Counted from the stretch's first letter, positions 28,001-41,132 are shown. The stretch: 64,000 bases of DNA from Amaranthus tricolor (GCF_026212465.1 NC_080056.1:12406642-12470641); one strand, 5' to 3'. The notes: a model not told the origin generated them from the letters alone. Numbers and translations are program-made.

Positions 28001-31000
28001 TTGTACCTAGACCCTTTGTCATCAACATGAGCGACATAATCATGATCGTGCTCATAGTCTCGATCACGGCCATGTTCATGGCTGTGGTCACGATCACGAA
28101 TCCGTTCTCTGTCACGTTCACGGTGGTAACGATCACGACCACGTTTCCTTTCCCGCTCAAGTTCATGATCTCGCTCATGGATCCGTTCAAGTTCTCGGTC
28201 TCGATCCTTCTCCCGATCAAAGTCAGGGTGCCGCTCATCAGGCTCTCTGTCACGATCACGGTCCCGATTGCGTTCATGTCGGGTACGATCACGATCCCTA
28301 CCCCTCTTACGATCTCGATCACGATCTTGCTCCCGATCTGGCTCTCGGTCATATTCATTACCATGAGGCTTAGCTTTCTTCTGAATTACATCCAAATCTT
28401 TTTTTTCATTCTTCATATGCTTATTCTCTGACCTACCGCTGGTATAATCTCTTGTAGCTCGATTATCCCTTTGTTTTTCATCCTGCTGCCAATTGTTCTT
28501 GTCTGCATCTTCTTGGTATCTATCTTGAACTTTCTCATCCTTATGAGCATCCTCCTTATACTTGCCTGACCTGGCAATATCATCCTTAGAAGACAATCTT
28601 TTGTCATCCAATTCTCGAGAGCTATCTTGATGCTTCTCCCCATCACCTGAGCCATCTTTTTTTCTTTTAACTCGTCGATCAAGTTCTCTCTCAGATTCGG
28701 TATTATTAATCACATCTTTAACATCTTTAATATTATAGTCTGAAACAAAATACAGAAAAATTAAATTCCTCCTCAAAACATAAGTATCAAAACAATTGAT
28801 ACAAAACGCCAACCATAATATTCTCTCTGAAATCTCGTCGGCATAGATGCTTATAAGAAAACATGAAGAGAACACAACAACATAGATAACATGCTGTACA
28901 AGAGGTAGGCATTTAAATATCAAATAAAAATCAAATATTAAAAAAATAGTTATATTATTTATAACTGCAAATAATTAAAATTCTAGAAAGTCATGCATCA
29001 AGTTCAATTTTAAATGAAAGTTTCATGCGTATTTCTCAGCTTAATTTATATATCCAAAACCCAGTAGTATGTTCCATATCCTATCTTTCAACACAGCATA
29101 AAAAGCCTCTTTTAAGACAATAATCAGGTTATGTAATGACAAAGATATATAGCATTTAATATAGATGATTTCTTGTGTAAAACTCGCTCTGGATAGTATA
29201 AAAAAAATCTAATTTACGTTTCTGTTGTATAAACAATGCCATAAAGTAATGTGGATTAAGCAGCCAGTACCAAGTAAATCAGGTTTCAAGTCAATCACTT
29301 ATGTCCGATAGAGAAAACTATCAAAGTAGAAATAGCTTTGAATAGTCAATGGACACCAAGATATTCTTAAGTTGTAAAGATCCCAATGCGCCAAAACTTT
29401 AATTCCAAATAATATGGGGTTTTCAAACAAGAGTTAAGAATGTTCATAACCATAAGTTCTATTTACTTTCAAATAATTGATTACTTACAAAAAGTCATTA
29501 CAAGCTTTCACTCTTCAATTGTTTCCGAACTTCCGATACATCAAAGAAATCGTGACATATCAACTAGACCATGACACAAGACACTAGTCAAGCACACGGG
29601 AAATTAGTTCCACTAGATTTCCTCACTTTGGAAAGCACGAAAAATCATTTCTTTTTATTCTTTTGATGAGAATTAAATTTCACTTATTTTTGTAATGATA
29701 ACTAAACATTGACAATATAAGCAGCATACAAAAAAAAAATTGCTTGAAACTCCTACAACCTAATTGATTAAATTAACAAGTTTAGGGTGATGTAATGAAC
29801 CAATGACTAGTTGTCTGAAGCATACAAAACTAGAATCATATCAAAATCCATAAATTCAACGAAAAAAATAAGTCTTCAACTGAACATTAATCAAAGAACA
29901 CAAAAAAATGTGATGAAACCAGCTGCGTGAATTTGTTTGCTGCAGATTCCAAACAAGAAATTCATTCACCAAGGGAAGAACGTTGAAGTAACTATCACTG
30001 GCAGTATTACTTAAATATTTCACTACAACATCACATTAGATAATCCTGAATCAACCAAAAAACTTTTCAAAAATTAAAATTTTGTTGGCGCAGTCACTTT
30101 GTCAATCCCAAATCACTTTAAACATGAAAAATAAAAAAAACCAATCCCCGGATGCATTACATGATAGCGTACAGCTGTCACCATGCGATAGAACATGACA
30201 TTCCAAAATATCTCGATCATCAAACAACCAACACAATTACTATCACAACACATGCCAAAAAAACAAGTATTCCAATATACAGTGACAATAAACAGTATGG
30301 TACTCCAATCCTAATGCTCCTTGGCGTCACCATTCTCCATTGATATTTTGAAGCCAACACCCATATCCCCAATGCATTCCCCACCCACCAAGCTCAAAGA
30401 AAAAATATTTAAGGCTTTTCACTTCTAGGTGATTCGTGATTAGTTCCATAGAGAAGCACATATGGAAGATAATGTATGCTACTGGAAAGAAGCAGTGCAC
30501 AATTCAAGCCAACCTGGCAAGCTCAACCACCGGAACCCGAGTTACTTAATCAAAATACAACTAGCAAACAAACAGACCACTTCACTATTATTTTCAAAAG
30601 AATATACTTTCACAAAAACCATGCTAATAAAATCCTAATCTATGATAGACATTGATGCTTCACACATTTGTCCCATTTACCAATTACATTTTCTAACTCC
30701 TTTAAGTTTTCATTATGTAGAACGTTCAACTGTTGCTTTTGTCCCAAGTGACTCTACATTCTAGATAAAATGGTTTCATTTGTCGATGTGAATGTGAATC
30801 AGCAAAAGGTAAAAAAAACAAGACAATACTCATTGCTTAAATAAACCATATTAAGAAAGCGATAGTGAAGGGAAAGGGAATGAGGGAGTATAATAGCTAT
30901 TTTGTTCCATACTATCTCATTAGTGGAAAAAATGGGTTTCGTTCTCAAACACTAATGAAAAGTGGATCACTCAATCTTTCCCCTCTACAATCTTACAAAA

Positions 31001-31937
31001 TCACTAGTCATCAATAATGTTAAAATCATCCAGAACACCTACATTCTGCAAAAGAATTATCTGCACAGCAAGCAGAGAAAACAAGTAAACCCTGCACTCC
31101 TCCTACAGTAAGCAATGACAATTAAGACAAATGAAACCACCATTACAGCACAAATTAAACTATACAACAGCTACCCAATAATAATCAAAATCATAACATA
31201 TCACCGCAATAAGGCAGTCTTATCTTATGCTCTTATTATCACAAATCATTTCACATCACAATGTATAAAGGAAACCATTAATATTAGCAATAAACAAAGT
31301 AATAAGCACATAAACAAGTTACCTTACCAGTATTATTAATACCATGTTTTCCTCCACGTTCCTCTCCACTGCCCTGTTTCCTATTCCCTCCTACGTTCTC
31401 TGGTAAAGTCTCCGCATTCCCTGAAACAACATCATCAGGTATTTCAGCTTTACTCGTCTTCCTATCACGCTCAAAACCCCCTTCTTTCTCACTCCTCTCC
31501 TTCCTCTCTGACCTATGATGCTTTGACTCCACTTTGCTCCCGCTTCTTTTCCCCTCCTCTGCAACAACCAAACTCTCCTCTCTTCGACTTGACCTCTTGA
31601 AATCACTTTTCAAATCATTCTTCGATAAGTCATGCTCTTTATTGCTATCGCCTCCCGTCCACCTATCATCAACCTCCTTCTCCTTCCGCTTCTTGGAAGA
31701 CGAAGAGGAAGCACCATAATCATCAACAATAACACGCCCACTAACATCCATTGATTTCGATTCAATCTTTCGCTTCTCACCTGAAGTCGATTCTTTCAAA
31801 TGTCTATTACTATTACTTCCACCACCATCATCCCTAGCTTTCTTCTCCCTCAAGCCAGATTCTTTCTCGGAATCAGAGTAATCCCTAACATCTCTAGAGC
31901 TATGCTTGCTAGATTTATGCCGCGAACTCCTCGGCAT
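25020..31937 (-). CDS. Large RD/RE-repeat nuclear-type protein, plant-specific
   Basis: Five exons are supported by GT-AG junctions and phase: 31937-31328, 28739-27812, 27606-26301, 26204-26121 and 25598-25020. Together they encode 1168 residues. The N-terminus (MPRSSRHKSSKHSSRDVRDY) and residues 1-200 are rich in Ser, Lys, Arg and Glu. Exon 2 holds a long array of alternating Arg-Asp/Arg-Glu dipeptides (about residues 300-420), as in splicing-related RD/RE proteins. Exon 3 has a Pro/Gly/Met-rich stretch (GFMPFPPPGPHHGGFPSMIS). An acidic C-terminus follows. From memory the start and layout resemble Arabidopsis At5g53440, of similar length and unknown function. Composition suggests a nuclear RNA-processing role, but that is inference: no catalytic or RNA-binding fold was recognised. 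The first intron is about 2.6 kb. No breaks seen. Confidence 0.85.
28740..31327 (-). other. First intron of the RD/RE-rich protein gene
   Basis: The intron begins GTAAGGT and ends TTGTTTCAG, leaving a one-base phase that is completed by the next exon (G + AC = Asp). It is AT-rich and I see no gene or clear element inside. Confidence 0.75.
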
Positions 31938-31989
31938 TTTTACAAAACCCTAGCTGCAAGTATTCTTCGTACGAACCCTAATTAATTCC

Positions 31990-33480
31990 TTTTCAAATCA
32001 ATTAAATGTAACTATTAATTAAACCGCATTCATATACGTTACAAAAACTATTAAAATCAAGAGCCAATTACAAAATCTAAAGTTCCAATTTCGGAAGTTG
32101 ACTGAAACCCTAATTTTCGAAAAAAAACATTAAAAAAACGCTGCGATCTGGAGTAGGAGTACGAACCACAAAACCTCCAATCACAAAATCTCCTAACAAA
32201 AATAAGTCTCCGGCGATCAGAAAATATCGGCGAGAACTAGATCGAGAGAGGTAGGGAGGAACTGGGGAGGAGAGAGAAAGAGAAAGTAGAGTGAAGTTTT
32301 TTGTCTGTTTTATCGGAAAGGTGGCTAGAGAAGGATAATAGAGATTAGAATTTTATGACGGTTTTATCCCTTTGAATTGAATGAAATTGCAATGTTTGGT
32401 AACTCGTATTGACCCGTGACGGGGGTTGTATTGGTGCTTCCAATGTTGTAACTGAACCTTAATCTCAAAAAAAAAAAAAAAAAAAAAGTTGTAACTGAAC
32501 CCAGAGAGTAAAGCTATTTCTGGATAGGAGTTAAATGTTCAAATGGTATATGGTCCTATAAAATAACATAAATTCTCATGAAATATGGTCTTATTGAGAG
32601 ATTATTTTTAATTGGGTTAATCTATTATATATTTTTTTAAATATTATAAGTAAAAATTAAGAATGATATAAATAAACACTTAAGATATTGAAAGTAGGCA
32701 TTAAGGATACGGTAAGTAAGCATTATGAATAATGCAAGTAGACATTGACCATACGGTAAGTAGACATTAATCTTTAATGGGCTGGACTTGAGATATGTCT
32801 CTCAAAGATAAGGTCTCTCAAGAGACTATCTGATAAATAATCAATAGGTGAAATTATTCACAGCAAATAAGTAAAATATTGGATTATTTTCGACATTGTT
32901 CCGATCTTTAAATATAATTTATGTGTTTTTAAGTTAAAGAACGATGTAATATAATGGTTCCAAAAATTTATGGAGATGCCACATTTCAAAAAGCTTTAAT
33001 AGGGAGAATTAAACATTATACTAAAAAGTTTGGAAAATTTCAAGTGTCATAACTAAGAAGAGTTTTCCAAATGCAACTTATTTATTGGCTAAATAAAAAT
33101 GACATGACATTTGATCTTAACTAATATCTCTACCATAAAATATCTTTGATTAGCATCTATTTATAGTTAAATTGAGTATATTAGATAATATAATATAGTA
33201 TTACATAATATATTATTGACAAAATCTAAAATTACAGAGTATATATATACATATAATTGTTAAAATCGAGTGTTTTGTATTGCATAAATATTATTGGCTT
33301 TATTTTTTTATATCATATGTTTGTATATGTTGATGCTAAAAAAATCATCTATTGCACGAATTTCTACGTTAGTTTATATTATTTCCCTCGATTTTAGTTA
33401 ATTACATTTGTAAATATGATGTGCTTCTATAGAAAACTAATTATTAACCCTAAAATAACTAATCAAATATATTTTAAACA
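31990..33480. other. 5' flank of the RD/RE gene, then non-genic DNA
   Basis: The leader and promoter of the minus-strand gene should lie within 31938-32400. A 23-A run is at about 32466. At 32660-32830 there are short imperfect repeats of the words CGGTAAGTAGACATT and GTCTCTCAAAGATAAGGTCTCTCAAGAGAC, part of a hairpin repeat family seen elsewhere in the window. No gene was recognised to 33480. Confidence 0.45.
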
Positions 33481-33489
33481 AATAAATAT

Positions 33490-33850
33490 TGAAAATAGAT
33501 CTAAATTTATTCAAAAGCTTTAACTCTTACAACTATTGTAAATATATTCGTAATTTGGTCTCTTGATTTTATATTTGAAAGACTAATAATTTTGTTTTTA
33601 AGATTTTCTTTTATAAAATGTCTATCAACATCGACATGTTTTATGCGCTTATTGTACCAGGTTTTGAGATATATACTTATTATCGCTTTGTTGTTACAGA
33701 ATAATCTACTTGTCTCTTTTTGTGAAAATCCAAGTTATTCGATTAAATTTCTTAACCAAAGGATTTCTTTATACCTATGGCAATTCCATCAAACCCAGAT
33801 TCTGCACTTGACTCTACAACTTTTTGTTTCTTATATGAGTATTTTAACTC
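33490..33850 (-). pseudogene. Copia RNase H fossil
   Basis: On the minus strand, shifting frames give SSAESGFDGIAIGIKK, WLRNLIE, NNKAIISIYL and then KTWYNKRIKHVDVDRHFIKE followed by DQITNIFT. This is the order at the end of copia pol (SSAES, CDNKAA, RTKHIDVRYHFIRE and DIFTK blocks). Stops and frameshifts are common, and no LTRs are recognisable, so only a short dead fragment remains. It is too far away to be joined with confidence to the copia relic at 1-3.5 kb. Confidence 0.7.
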
Positions 33851-34728
33851 AATTTATGTTAACATAAATAAAATGTTTGTCTAATATTGTAACTAAGACC
33901 TCATTGTTTTTGTAATACATTTAAAATTTAAAGCATTGCAAAAAAAGAGGTGAAAATTAATTTGTCTAGATTTGTGTCAAGTTTGTAGAGCCTAAGTCAA
34001 TTTGTCTGTTTTTGTTAAATGATATTGAATTACAAGTGAGAATTAGATATTTCCTAAATTATTGCGAAAATAATTGATAAAAATGAATCTAAGCGTTTTT
34101 TACATTGAAAATATCTCAACAATAAATAGAACTACAAAATTTGTAGAATCGATTGATTTTACAATTCGACTTTATAGTTTGATTCTTAGAGTTGCTTTTG
34201 ATTCAAAGTAAAATCTTGATATTTTAACAACCTTGCATAACAAAATATATCAAAATTGAGCTAAATCAAATTAAGCTAAATCTCTCGTGCGCACTTACAA
34301 AAATCACAAACCATTTTATCTTTGTTATCTTTGTCATAATAAAAACCAACATCCCAATTACTCAAAATTTCTCGTTGGTGTTGTTTAGGACATGTGATAT
34401 GTGGTTTATTGTTAAGAATAAAATTATTTTTGAACTATAAGATTTCGCTCAAATTCTTTCTACACCCCAAAATTCCTTTTCATTTTATCTCTTTTGATTG
34501 TGCTGACGAGCAAAGTCACTTCTCTTTTTATGTCATTTTCTTTTCCTTTGCAAAGTAAAATAAGACCCAAAGCATAACTAGCTAGCTTCTTTAATTTTGT
34601 ATTTTGCTATATTTTCTATATTGGTCAAACCTTTTTTCCAGCTTCATCCGAGCAAAATATTGTACCTACATTGTATAAAAAATAAAAATAAAAAATTAGT
34701 ATTTCCATATTATTGCTTAGGGCCCATC
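33851..34728. other. Non-genic AT-rich stretch
   Basis: No gene or clear repeat was recognised between the copia fossil and the MULE that begins near 34731. Confidence 0.45.
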
Positions 34729-34989
34729 TAGTTATCAATGGTACCCCGATATTATTGCACTTTATCTTTGGTACCCCTGTGTTTTTTCGAATGTTAATGG
34801 TACCCCCCAGCATATCTTGCTAATTACAAACATGACACTTTTAAAGTTTTTTTCGTTATGATGTCGTTAATTTTTGAATTCTCACCTAACCATGGTTAGT
34901 TTCTTATTGCTTATAAATCTAGGTGCATCCATTTCAAACACACGTTTCTTCTTCTGCCCTTTTCCCTTTCCTCTTCCTTCTCTCCATCC

Positions 34990-35439
34990 ATGGCTGCTTC
35001 TGCAAGATACACATCCTTTTTCGGTAAGGTTTACTCCGGTACTTCTAGAAGACCACCTGGAAGCCCTAACGTTAATTCTATTGAAGTTGGTGATAGCTGG
35101 GTAAGGTTGAAGAAATGCTACTGTGACCCAAAAAAGTTCTATAATGTTAGGGTTTCGAGTTCAATTAACAATCTGGGAAGAATATATTGCAAATGTATTT
35201 CGTGCCAAGCATTTGAAAGGGGCTATGATGCGGATTTGAAGGAAAACCTTGATGAAGCTGCACATCCAGAAGTTTAAGGGGCTGCTCCTATAATGATGAA
35301 TGGGGAACAATTTGCTGAACTCAAAGTTACTGTTCTAGGGTTGTTCAAGAAGATTGATAACTTACTTAAGGTTGTTGTTTTCATGAAATTTGTTGTAATG
35401 TTTTACCAACTGTTGTTGGCTCTTGCCATTGTAAAGTAA
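34990..35439 (+). pseudogene. GRF zinc-finger/TM protein ORF carried by the MULE, with a nonsense codon
   Basis: The first open part (34990-35277, 95 residues) holds a GRF-type zinc-finger pattern: CYC near residue 39, then NLGRIYCKC and C..FE, as in plant GRF-zf proteins. A TAA at 35275-35277 ends it, but the same frame continues to 35439 with a helical stretch (AELKVTVLGLFKKIDNLLK) and a C-terminal hydrophobic segment (FVVMFYQLLLALAIV). Restored length would be about 148 residues with one stop, matching the usual GRF-zf plus transmembrane architecture. Such ORFs travel with some plant MULEs. Its role for the element is unknown. Confidence 0.7.
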
Positions 35440-35757
35440 GATTGCAAGCATTGAAATGGTTTCTATTTAAGCTTAGGTATTATGTATTTCGCAATGTAAA
35501 CTTCTTGACTTGAAACTATGAAATGTTATCAATTTCAAATTGTGCTTTGTACTTTATCATTCATTCCAAACACACAAGTTCATTACAAAATAATTTGGAT
35601 CCATATGCATACCAAGCTACCGTTCATTACAAAAGAGGATTAAGATCCAAATTCATACAAAATGCTCCTAGAGCTTAGTAATTACAATCACAAAAGATGT
35701 TCATAAAAATCATTCATTCAAAAGTTAGTAATTACAATCACATAACAATATTAGTAT

Positions 35758-36592
35758 TCACTTTGCCTTGCCCTTTCCTTTCTTTGATGCCTTCTATTTT
35801 GGGACTGACTTTTCCTTGCTCTTAGAGGTTGATGCTTCATCACTCTTTCTTGTTACCTTCTGTTTTTTTGTTGCCCCTCCCTTGCAAGTGGCCTTATTGT
35901 GACCAAAATCTCCACACTTCCCACATTAGACTGCCTTGCTCCTCTTTCCCTTCCTCTCTTCATCATCACTTCTCTTTCTGTTCTTACAAGGCCTACCAAC
36001 ACCTCTTTTAATCACAGGAGGTAGTATAGTAGGATGCTCAGTAGCTGGCCACTTATCTTGGTCAGGGATTGGTTTAATGCTTTGAGGCCAACTTATATTT
36101 CTGCACTGAATACCATTCATAAACAAAAGACTGTGGGGTTGGAATGAACATTCAACACAGGCTGTTTTTCACAGGATACACTAGGGTTGGAATGAACATA
36201 ACAACATCATCATCATCTTCATCATCAGGTTTTGCAGAGGTTGGATTAAGTTTCACATCTTTCTGTGCATTATGCTTTAATGTTTCTCTAAGCCTCCTAG
36301 CATTATCTAACAGGGCATTAGATTTTGTGTCCTCTACATGAACGCAAATACTGTCTTTACCCTTATGCCTACTAAACATCTCTAACAATGTTTTATTATC
36401 ACCTAGTTGAACATGTCTCTTTTTGTATACATGACTAAAACTGAGATGTTCAAGCATCAAATGTTCCTCCCTCTCAGCTGTATCCCAATAATCAATGATC
36501 ATATCAAGCAAATTAACTAGGTCTACATCATCAACAAAAGCTTCAGTCTCTTTACCCTTGTACATAAATTTCAACACCACACTATCATCCAT
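35758..36592 (-). pseudogene. MuDR-type transposase, N- and C-terminal ends only
   Basis: The N-terminal piece (36592-36152) is a PB1-like domain (VVLKFMYKGKETEAFVDDVD), a known N-terminal module of some plant MULE transposases, followed by an acidic run (DDEDDDDV). After a frame change, 36126-35758 encodes the C-terminal tail: ILPPVIKRGVGRPCKNRKR, a stop, then the zinc knuckle CGKCGDFGHNKATC and a Lys-rich end with another stop. The DDE catalytic domain that should separate them is absent, so this is a deletion derivative. Confidence 0.75.
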
Positions 36593-37197
36593 TTAGAATC
36601 TATTAACAAAAAAACAAAAAAAAGTACAACATCAATCATCCATTGCACAACACGATCAAATTTCAAAAAAGCCTTAATTTTTAGGGTTTAGGAATTAAAT
36701 ACTGACTCAGAACACTTTTAAAACACATAATTCAAGAACAAAACCCTAATGATCGCAAAATTTAGGGCGAAAAATCAAATTAATTGCACCATCAATCACG
36801 ACATTTAGGGCAAGAACCCAAACAACACAATAACTTGCATGTACAGACAGAAAGGAGGAAAGATTAGGGAAGTTACCAAAGGGAAGTAAAGCAACAATGA
36901 GGAAGAAAATGCTTTGTAGGAGCTTCAGCAAAGGCATACTCAACCCAGGAAGATGATGATGAAGATAGAGTAAAGGAAGTAAAGCAGGAAGGAGGGAAAA
37001 GGAATAGCCAAAGAAAATAAATAAGAAACTAACCATGGTTGGTTTTTTAAAAGAATTAACGGCAACATAACGGAAAAAACATAAAAAGTGTCACATTTGT
37101 AATTAGCAAGATATGCTGGGGTACCATTGACATTCGAAAAAACACAGGGGTACCAAAGAAAAAGTACAATAACACAGGGGTACCATTGATAATTTCC

Positions 37198-38963
37198 CTA
37201 TTATTAAAGTCATAGATATATGTATATAATGAATAAAAAATTAGTTATTAAGAACATTGTGATTTAAAAAATGTATAACCGAAAAGTTAATATCATATTT
37301 TATAATTTCTTATTTTTAATTTTTAGTTTCAAATCAATTGGAAACAAAAAATAAGAAACGATAATATATAGGCCCTAACATTTTTATTTGGGGCAAAAAG
37401 GATTAGAAATAGAAAATTGTATGTACCACTCCAAAATGCAAAAAAGCTTGTGGATTGTTAATCTTTAAACAACTTTTTAGGAAGGACGTTCTCGACTCAT
37501 TTATTACCCATGAATTTTGGCAAATTAGACTTTATATGGATGCTTTTTGCAAGACGAAGTTCTTCTTAGAAATCTCCATTAAGTTCTTGCAACTTTATAG
37601 AACAAAATACAAGTAAAAATACATAAAATGATTAGAAATAATAATTAATATGACATAATAACATTATTAAAATTAAAAGCAAAAATAAGCTAAAAATATA
37701 ATGAGTTGTTTATGCAATTAGTTGAAAGGTAATGCATAAGTTTATAAAATAATTCACGATTAATATTGTTCTTAGATGTCGCTTTGTAACTAAAAGGTCA
37801 CAAGATTCCGAGTCTAAGAAATATAAGGTGACATTTGTCTTATTGTTATTCAACTCAGACACTTGTGTAGTAAAATCATCCTACTTAGAAAAGCTTACTA
37901 TGTATTGCTAATTAGCGGTACAATGTTAAAAAAAAAAAAAAAAAAAAAAAAGCCTCAGAAACGCTTAATCCGACTCATTCACTCGTCCACTTGAAATTTT
38001 AATGGCGTGTCATTTCTAAAGAAAAATGCAAACTCACAAAAAACCGCCTTATAATGAAGCGGGTATTAATGGGCGGACATAAACTCAAAAATTAATATAA
38101 AAAATTGACCTTAATTGTATGAATTGTGACATTATTATAGTGATCAATATCAACTTAATGTAAATATTAAATGGATTAATCAATTAAAATAAAAAATTTT
38201 AATTTTAACCTGTGATCAATTCTAACATTAAAGTAATGAGTAATTTTAAATGGATCATTTATGATTTTTTTAAAATCTTCAATTTTAATGTTAAAGTGAT
38301 CAATTCAGACCTTAAAATGATTAATTTTATATAAAGTGATTAATGATGATTTTAAATTGATTAAGTATTGATCACGTATTGTAAAAAATTATAATAAAAC
38401 CGATTGGGCTATTGCATATTAGTCTCACGCTCAGGCGGTCTTTTATAAGTATGTGCCAACTCGAACTACTTAAAGAAGCTTAATACCACATCTGTCTTTT
38501 TCTAATAGTTATATTTACCATTTTATGTGAAAGCTTTTTGAGTAAAGTATAGCTATTAAAAAAAATGAGGTAGTATTTAGTTATTTACCGTTGGGAAAAG
38601 TAGCTAGGGTAATATACATGATAGTGAAAATATTATCTATTGTTATTTTGTTGATTTACTTGGAACCACGAAAATTGTGATCAATTTATTGTATGAAAGG
38701 CTAATGAGAGAGAAAGTTAGTTTTTTGGTACTTAAATTATGCCTACTTTAAGGAAAGAAAATATCTAAGTTCTAATTAGTCTCGCATAAAAATTAACAAA
38801 TATATAATTAGTTATACTATTTAACGGGTAAACAGAAAATAATAAAATGATAAAATTTATACTTGAATGTATTTAAATTAGATGATTCAAATTGATTTTC
38901 TAAGTTTAAGGCTATTGTTAATTATGATATTACGCATACACTAATAAAAGATAGAAATAAAAA
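37198..38963. other. Non-genic AT-rich stretch with repeat fragments
   Basis: No gene was recognised. A 24-A run is near 37928. Between 38140 and 38440 the words TGATCAATT and TTTTAATGTTAAAGTGATC recur and end in GTCTCACGCTCAGGCGGTC, resembling the hairpin repeat at 62620-62870. A Stowaway-like MITE lies at about 38484-38575 (ends TACCACATCTGTC and GATGAGGTAGTA-like, inverted). Confidence 0.4.
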
Positions 38964-39662
38964 AGAAATTCTACGTGGTAGCATCAAATTTCGTAAAACG
39001 CCAGTGGCAGCACTTTCGGAAAATTTTTTTCAAATAGTAGCATCCAATTTATGTCTTTTCTTATTGCCGTAGCATTTTTCGTTAAATTCTTATTAATTTC
39101 CATTTAATTCAGTATTTTGACGTTTATACCCTTATTAAGTGTTGGTTGTTGTCTTTATAATTTGCCTTAAACCATTTTTATGCTCTCAAATGTTTAATTT
39201 ACCATTTTGATGTTTAATTAACCGTTTTATTCATCAAAACTCTCAAATGTTGTAACAATTTTTGAAATTTTTTATCCTAGTTAAGTACATTAAGTAAACA
39301 TTATGACTTCTGTAATAGTGCTTAAGGTACCTTTTGTTAAAAATGCCAACAAATTGAATGAAAACAAATTGTTACAACATTTGAGAGCGTTGATGAATAA
39401 AATGGTGAATTACACGTCAAAATGGTGAATTAAACATTTGGGAGCATAAAAATGGTTTAGAGCAAATGATAACGACAATAACCAAGACTTAATTAGGATA
39501 GAAACATAAAATTGAATAATTAAACAGAAATTGACAATAATTTAACAGAAAATGCTACGACCATTAGATATGGTGTAAATTGGATGCTACCAAGTAGAAA
39601 AATCATACAAAAATTTTACCACTGACGTTTCATGAAAGTCCGATGCTACCATGTGGAATTTC
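38964..39662. mobile_element. Foldback MITE, Mutator-like
   Basis: About 699 bp in which the left and right halves are inverted copies nearly to the centre: GAAATTCTACGTGGTAGCATC at the left, GATGCTACCATGTGGAATTTC at the right, and inner words such as CTCAAATGTTGTAACAATTT with TTGTTACAACATTTGAGAG. The flanks carry a 9-bp AAATAAAAA on both sides (38955-38963 and 39663-39671), consistent with a Mutator-like duplication, although that word is low complexity. Confidence 0.75.
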
Positions 39663-39805
39663 AAATAAAAACACATAAAACAAAAATCTACAACTACAAC
39701 ATTTTGATTTAAATATCAATTCAATCCAATTTTGTTATTATTACATCTAATAAATGATGGGCAATAAATTAAATCTTCATTATAATGATATTAACTTTTA
39801 GTCTG

Positions 39806-39935
<130 letters not shown>

Positions 39936-40055
39936 ATGCATATGGAGGTAGAAGTGCTAGTTCAGTGTTTGTATGATGGTGCCAATTCATGGAAGCATTA
40001 GTTACAATGACAGTGCAAAATGGGCATAGCAAGAACAAAATAGGCAGGTCTTAAA

Positions 40056-40300
40056 AGGGTTGTTAGATTTTGATTGTTTTAATGTGAATGGGTTTAATGG
40101 CTTTAATGTGATTTAATACTATATTTTGTGTGGAATAAAAACATATTGAAGGACATTGGCTTTAATGGCTTTAATGTGATTGAATACTATATTTTTATAT
40201 TTGTATTTGATAGCTTGTAATACTTGACAAATGTAAGATAATATATACAAAAGAAAAATGTGAATGGGTTGTTAGATTTTGATTGTTTTAATGTCTCATT
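40056..40300. repeat. Short direct repeat pair
   Basis: GGGTTGTTAGATTTTGATTG occurs at about 40057 and again at about 40268, and TGGCTTTAATGGCTTTAATG-like words recur between them. No gene is present. Confidence 0.6.
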
Positions 40301-40334
40301 GTTATCTTCTTGATTAAGAAAGGGTAGTTCTAAC

Positions 40335-41005
40335 TAGAGGTGATCATGGGCGGCCCGGCCCGCCGGCCCGGTCCAACCCGGCCCGAAAAAGTGAGGGTTT
40401 GGGTGTCAAAATATGGCCCGATGGGCGGGTTTGGGTAGAAAATAAGTGGCCCGATTTTTTTTGGGACGGGTTTGGGATTTGGTGTTTGGCCCGCGGGCCG
40501 GCCCGAAAAAGTGTGTGTTCATGATTTGCATTTTAATTTGTTTTATATTATGTATAATATGTAACAATTGTATTTGATTATTTCAATTATTTTTAATTTG
40601 TGTTTTAAATTATGTATAATATGCAACAATTGTATTTGTAGTTTTGTGAATTTCTTTGTCTTTTTGGGTTTTATTTATTTTAGTTTTATATTTTTATTTT
40701 TTTGGTTATTTACAAATCACGGTGATTGATTAGAAATTATTAAATAAAAAAATGAGAGTTTTTAATTTAAAGCATTATGGATGAGTGCTTTAAGTTATAG
40801 TGAAATAATCATGGTTATCTTAAAATTAATTTAAAATAAAAAAATAATATATAACATAGGCCCGTAAAAGCCCGCAAAGCCCGCACAGTACGGGTTTGGG
40901 CAAGAACTTTTTGGCCCGCACTTTGGCCCGGCCCGCATCAATGGGCAGATTTTTGCCTCTCGGCCCGGCCCGAACCCGGCCCGGCCCGGTGTTTGATCAC
41001 CTCTA
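40335..41005. mobile_element. hAT-type MITE with GGCCCG-rich ends
   Basis: 671 bp. The termini TAGAGGTGATCA and TGATCACCTCTA are perfect inverted repeats, flanked by a perfect 8-bp duplication GTTCTAAC (40327-40334 and 41006-41013), the hAT hallmark. The subterminal zones are full of GGCCCG/CGGGCC words and stand out as GC-rich. The core is AT-rich and has no coding capacity. Confidence 0.92.
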
Positions 41006-41132
41006 GTTCTAACATTCAAATACCATGGAAACTTAGAAATCAGAATGACAGAATTGCAAATCTCAATCAACAGAATGACATTAATAAAACTAGTTATTGT
41101 TACATGTTGTATGCATATGGAATTTTTTAGTA

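Larger units (their letters stand above)
34731..37197. mobile_element. Internally deleted Mutator-like element (MULE)
   Basis: About 2.47 kb with inverted ends that match for more than 160 bp: TTATCAATGGTACC, then GGTACCCCTGTGTTTTTTCG, then AGCATATCTTGCTAATTACAA. The GGTACCCC word is repeated three times per arm. Inside are a plus-strand GRF zinc-finger ORF and, on the minus strand, the two ends of a MuDR-type transposase with the catalytic middle missing. The exact outer base and the 9-bp duplication are uncertain; TATTATT occurs just outside both ends. It cannot encode an active transposase. Confidence 0.8.

Noticed and set aside
27924..28682. Long open frames on both strands opposite or overlapping exon 2 of the RD/RE-rich gene
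   Set aside because: They mirror the biased GAT/CGA codons of the real exon and have no independent start, splice or domain evidence.
36746..37036. 96-residue hydrophobic frame inside the MULE
   Set aside because: It begins within the terminal inverted repeat and probably reflects the transposase leader; no conserved domain.
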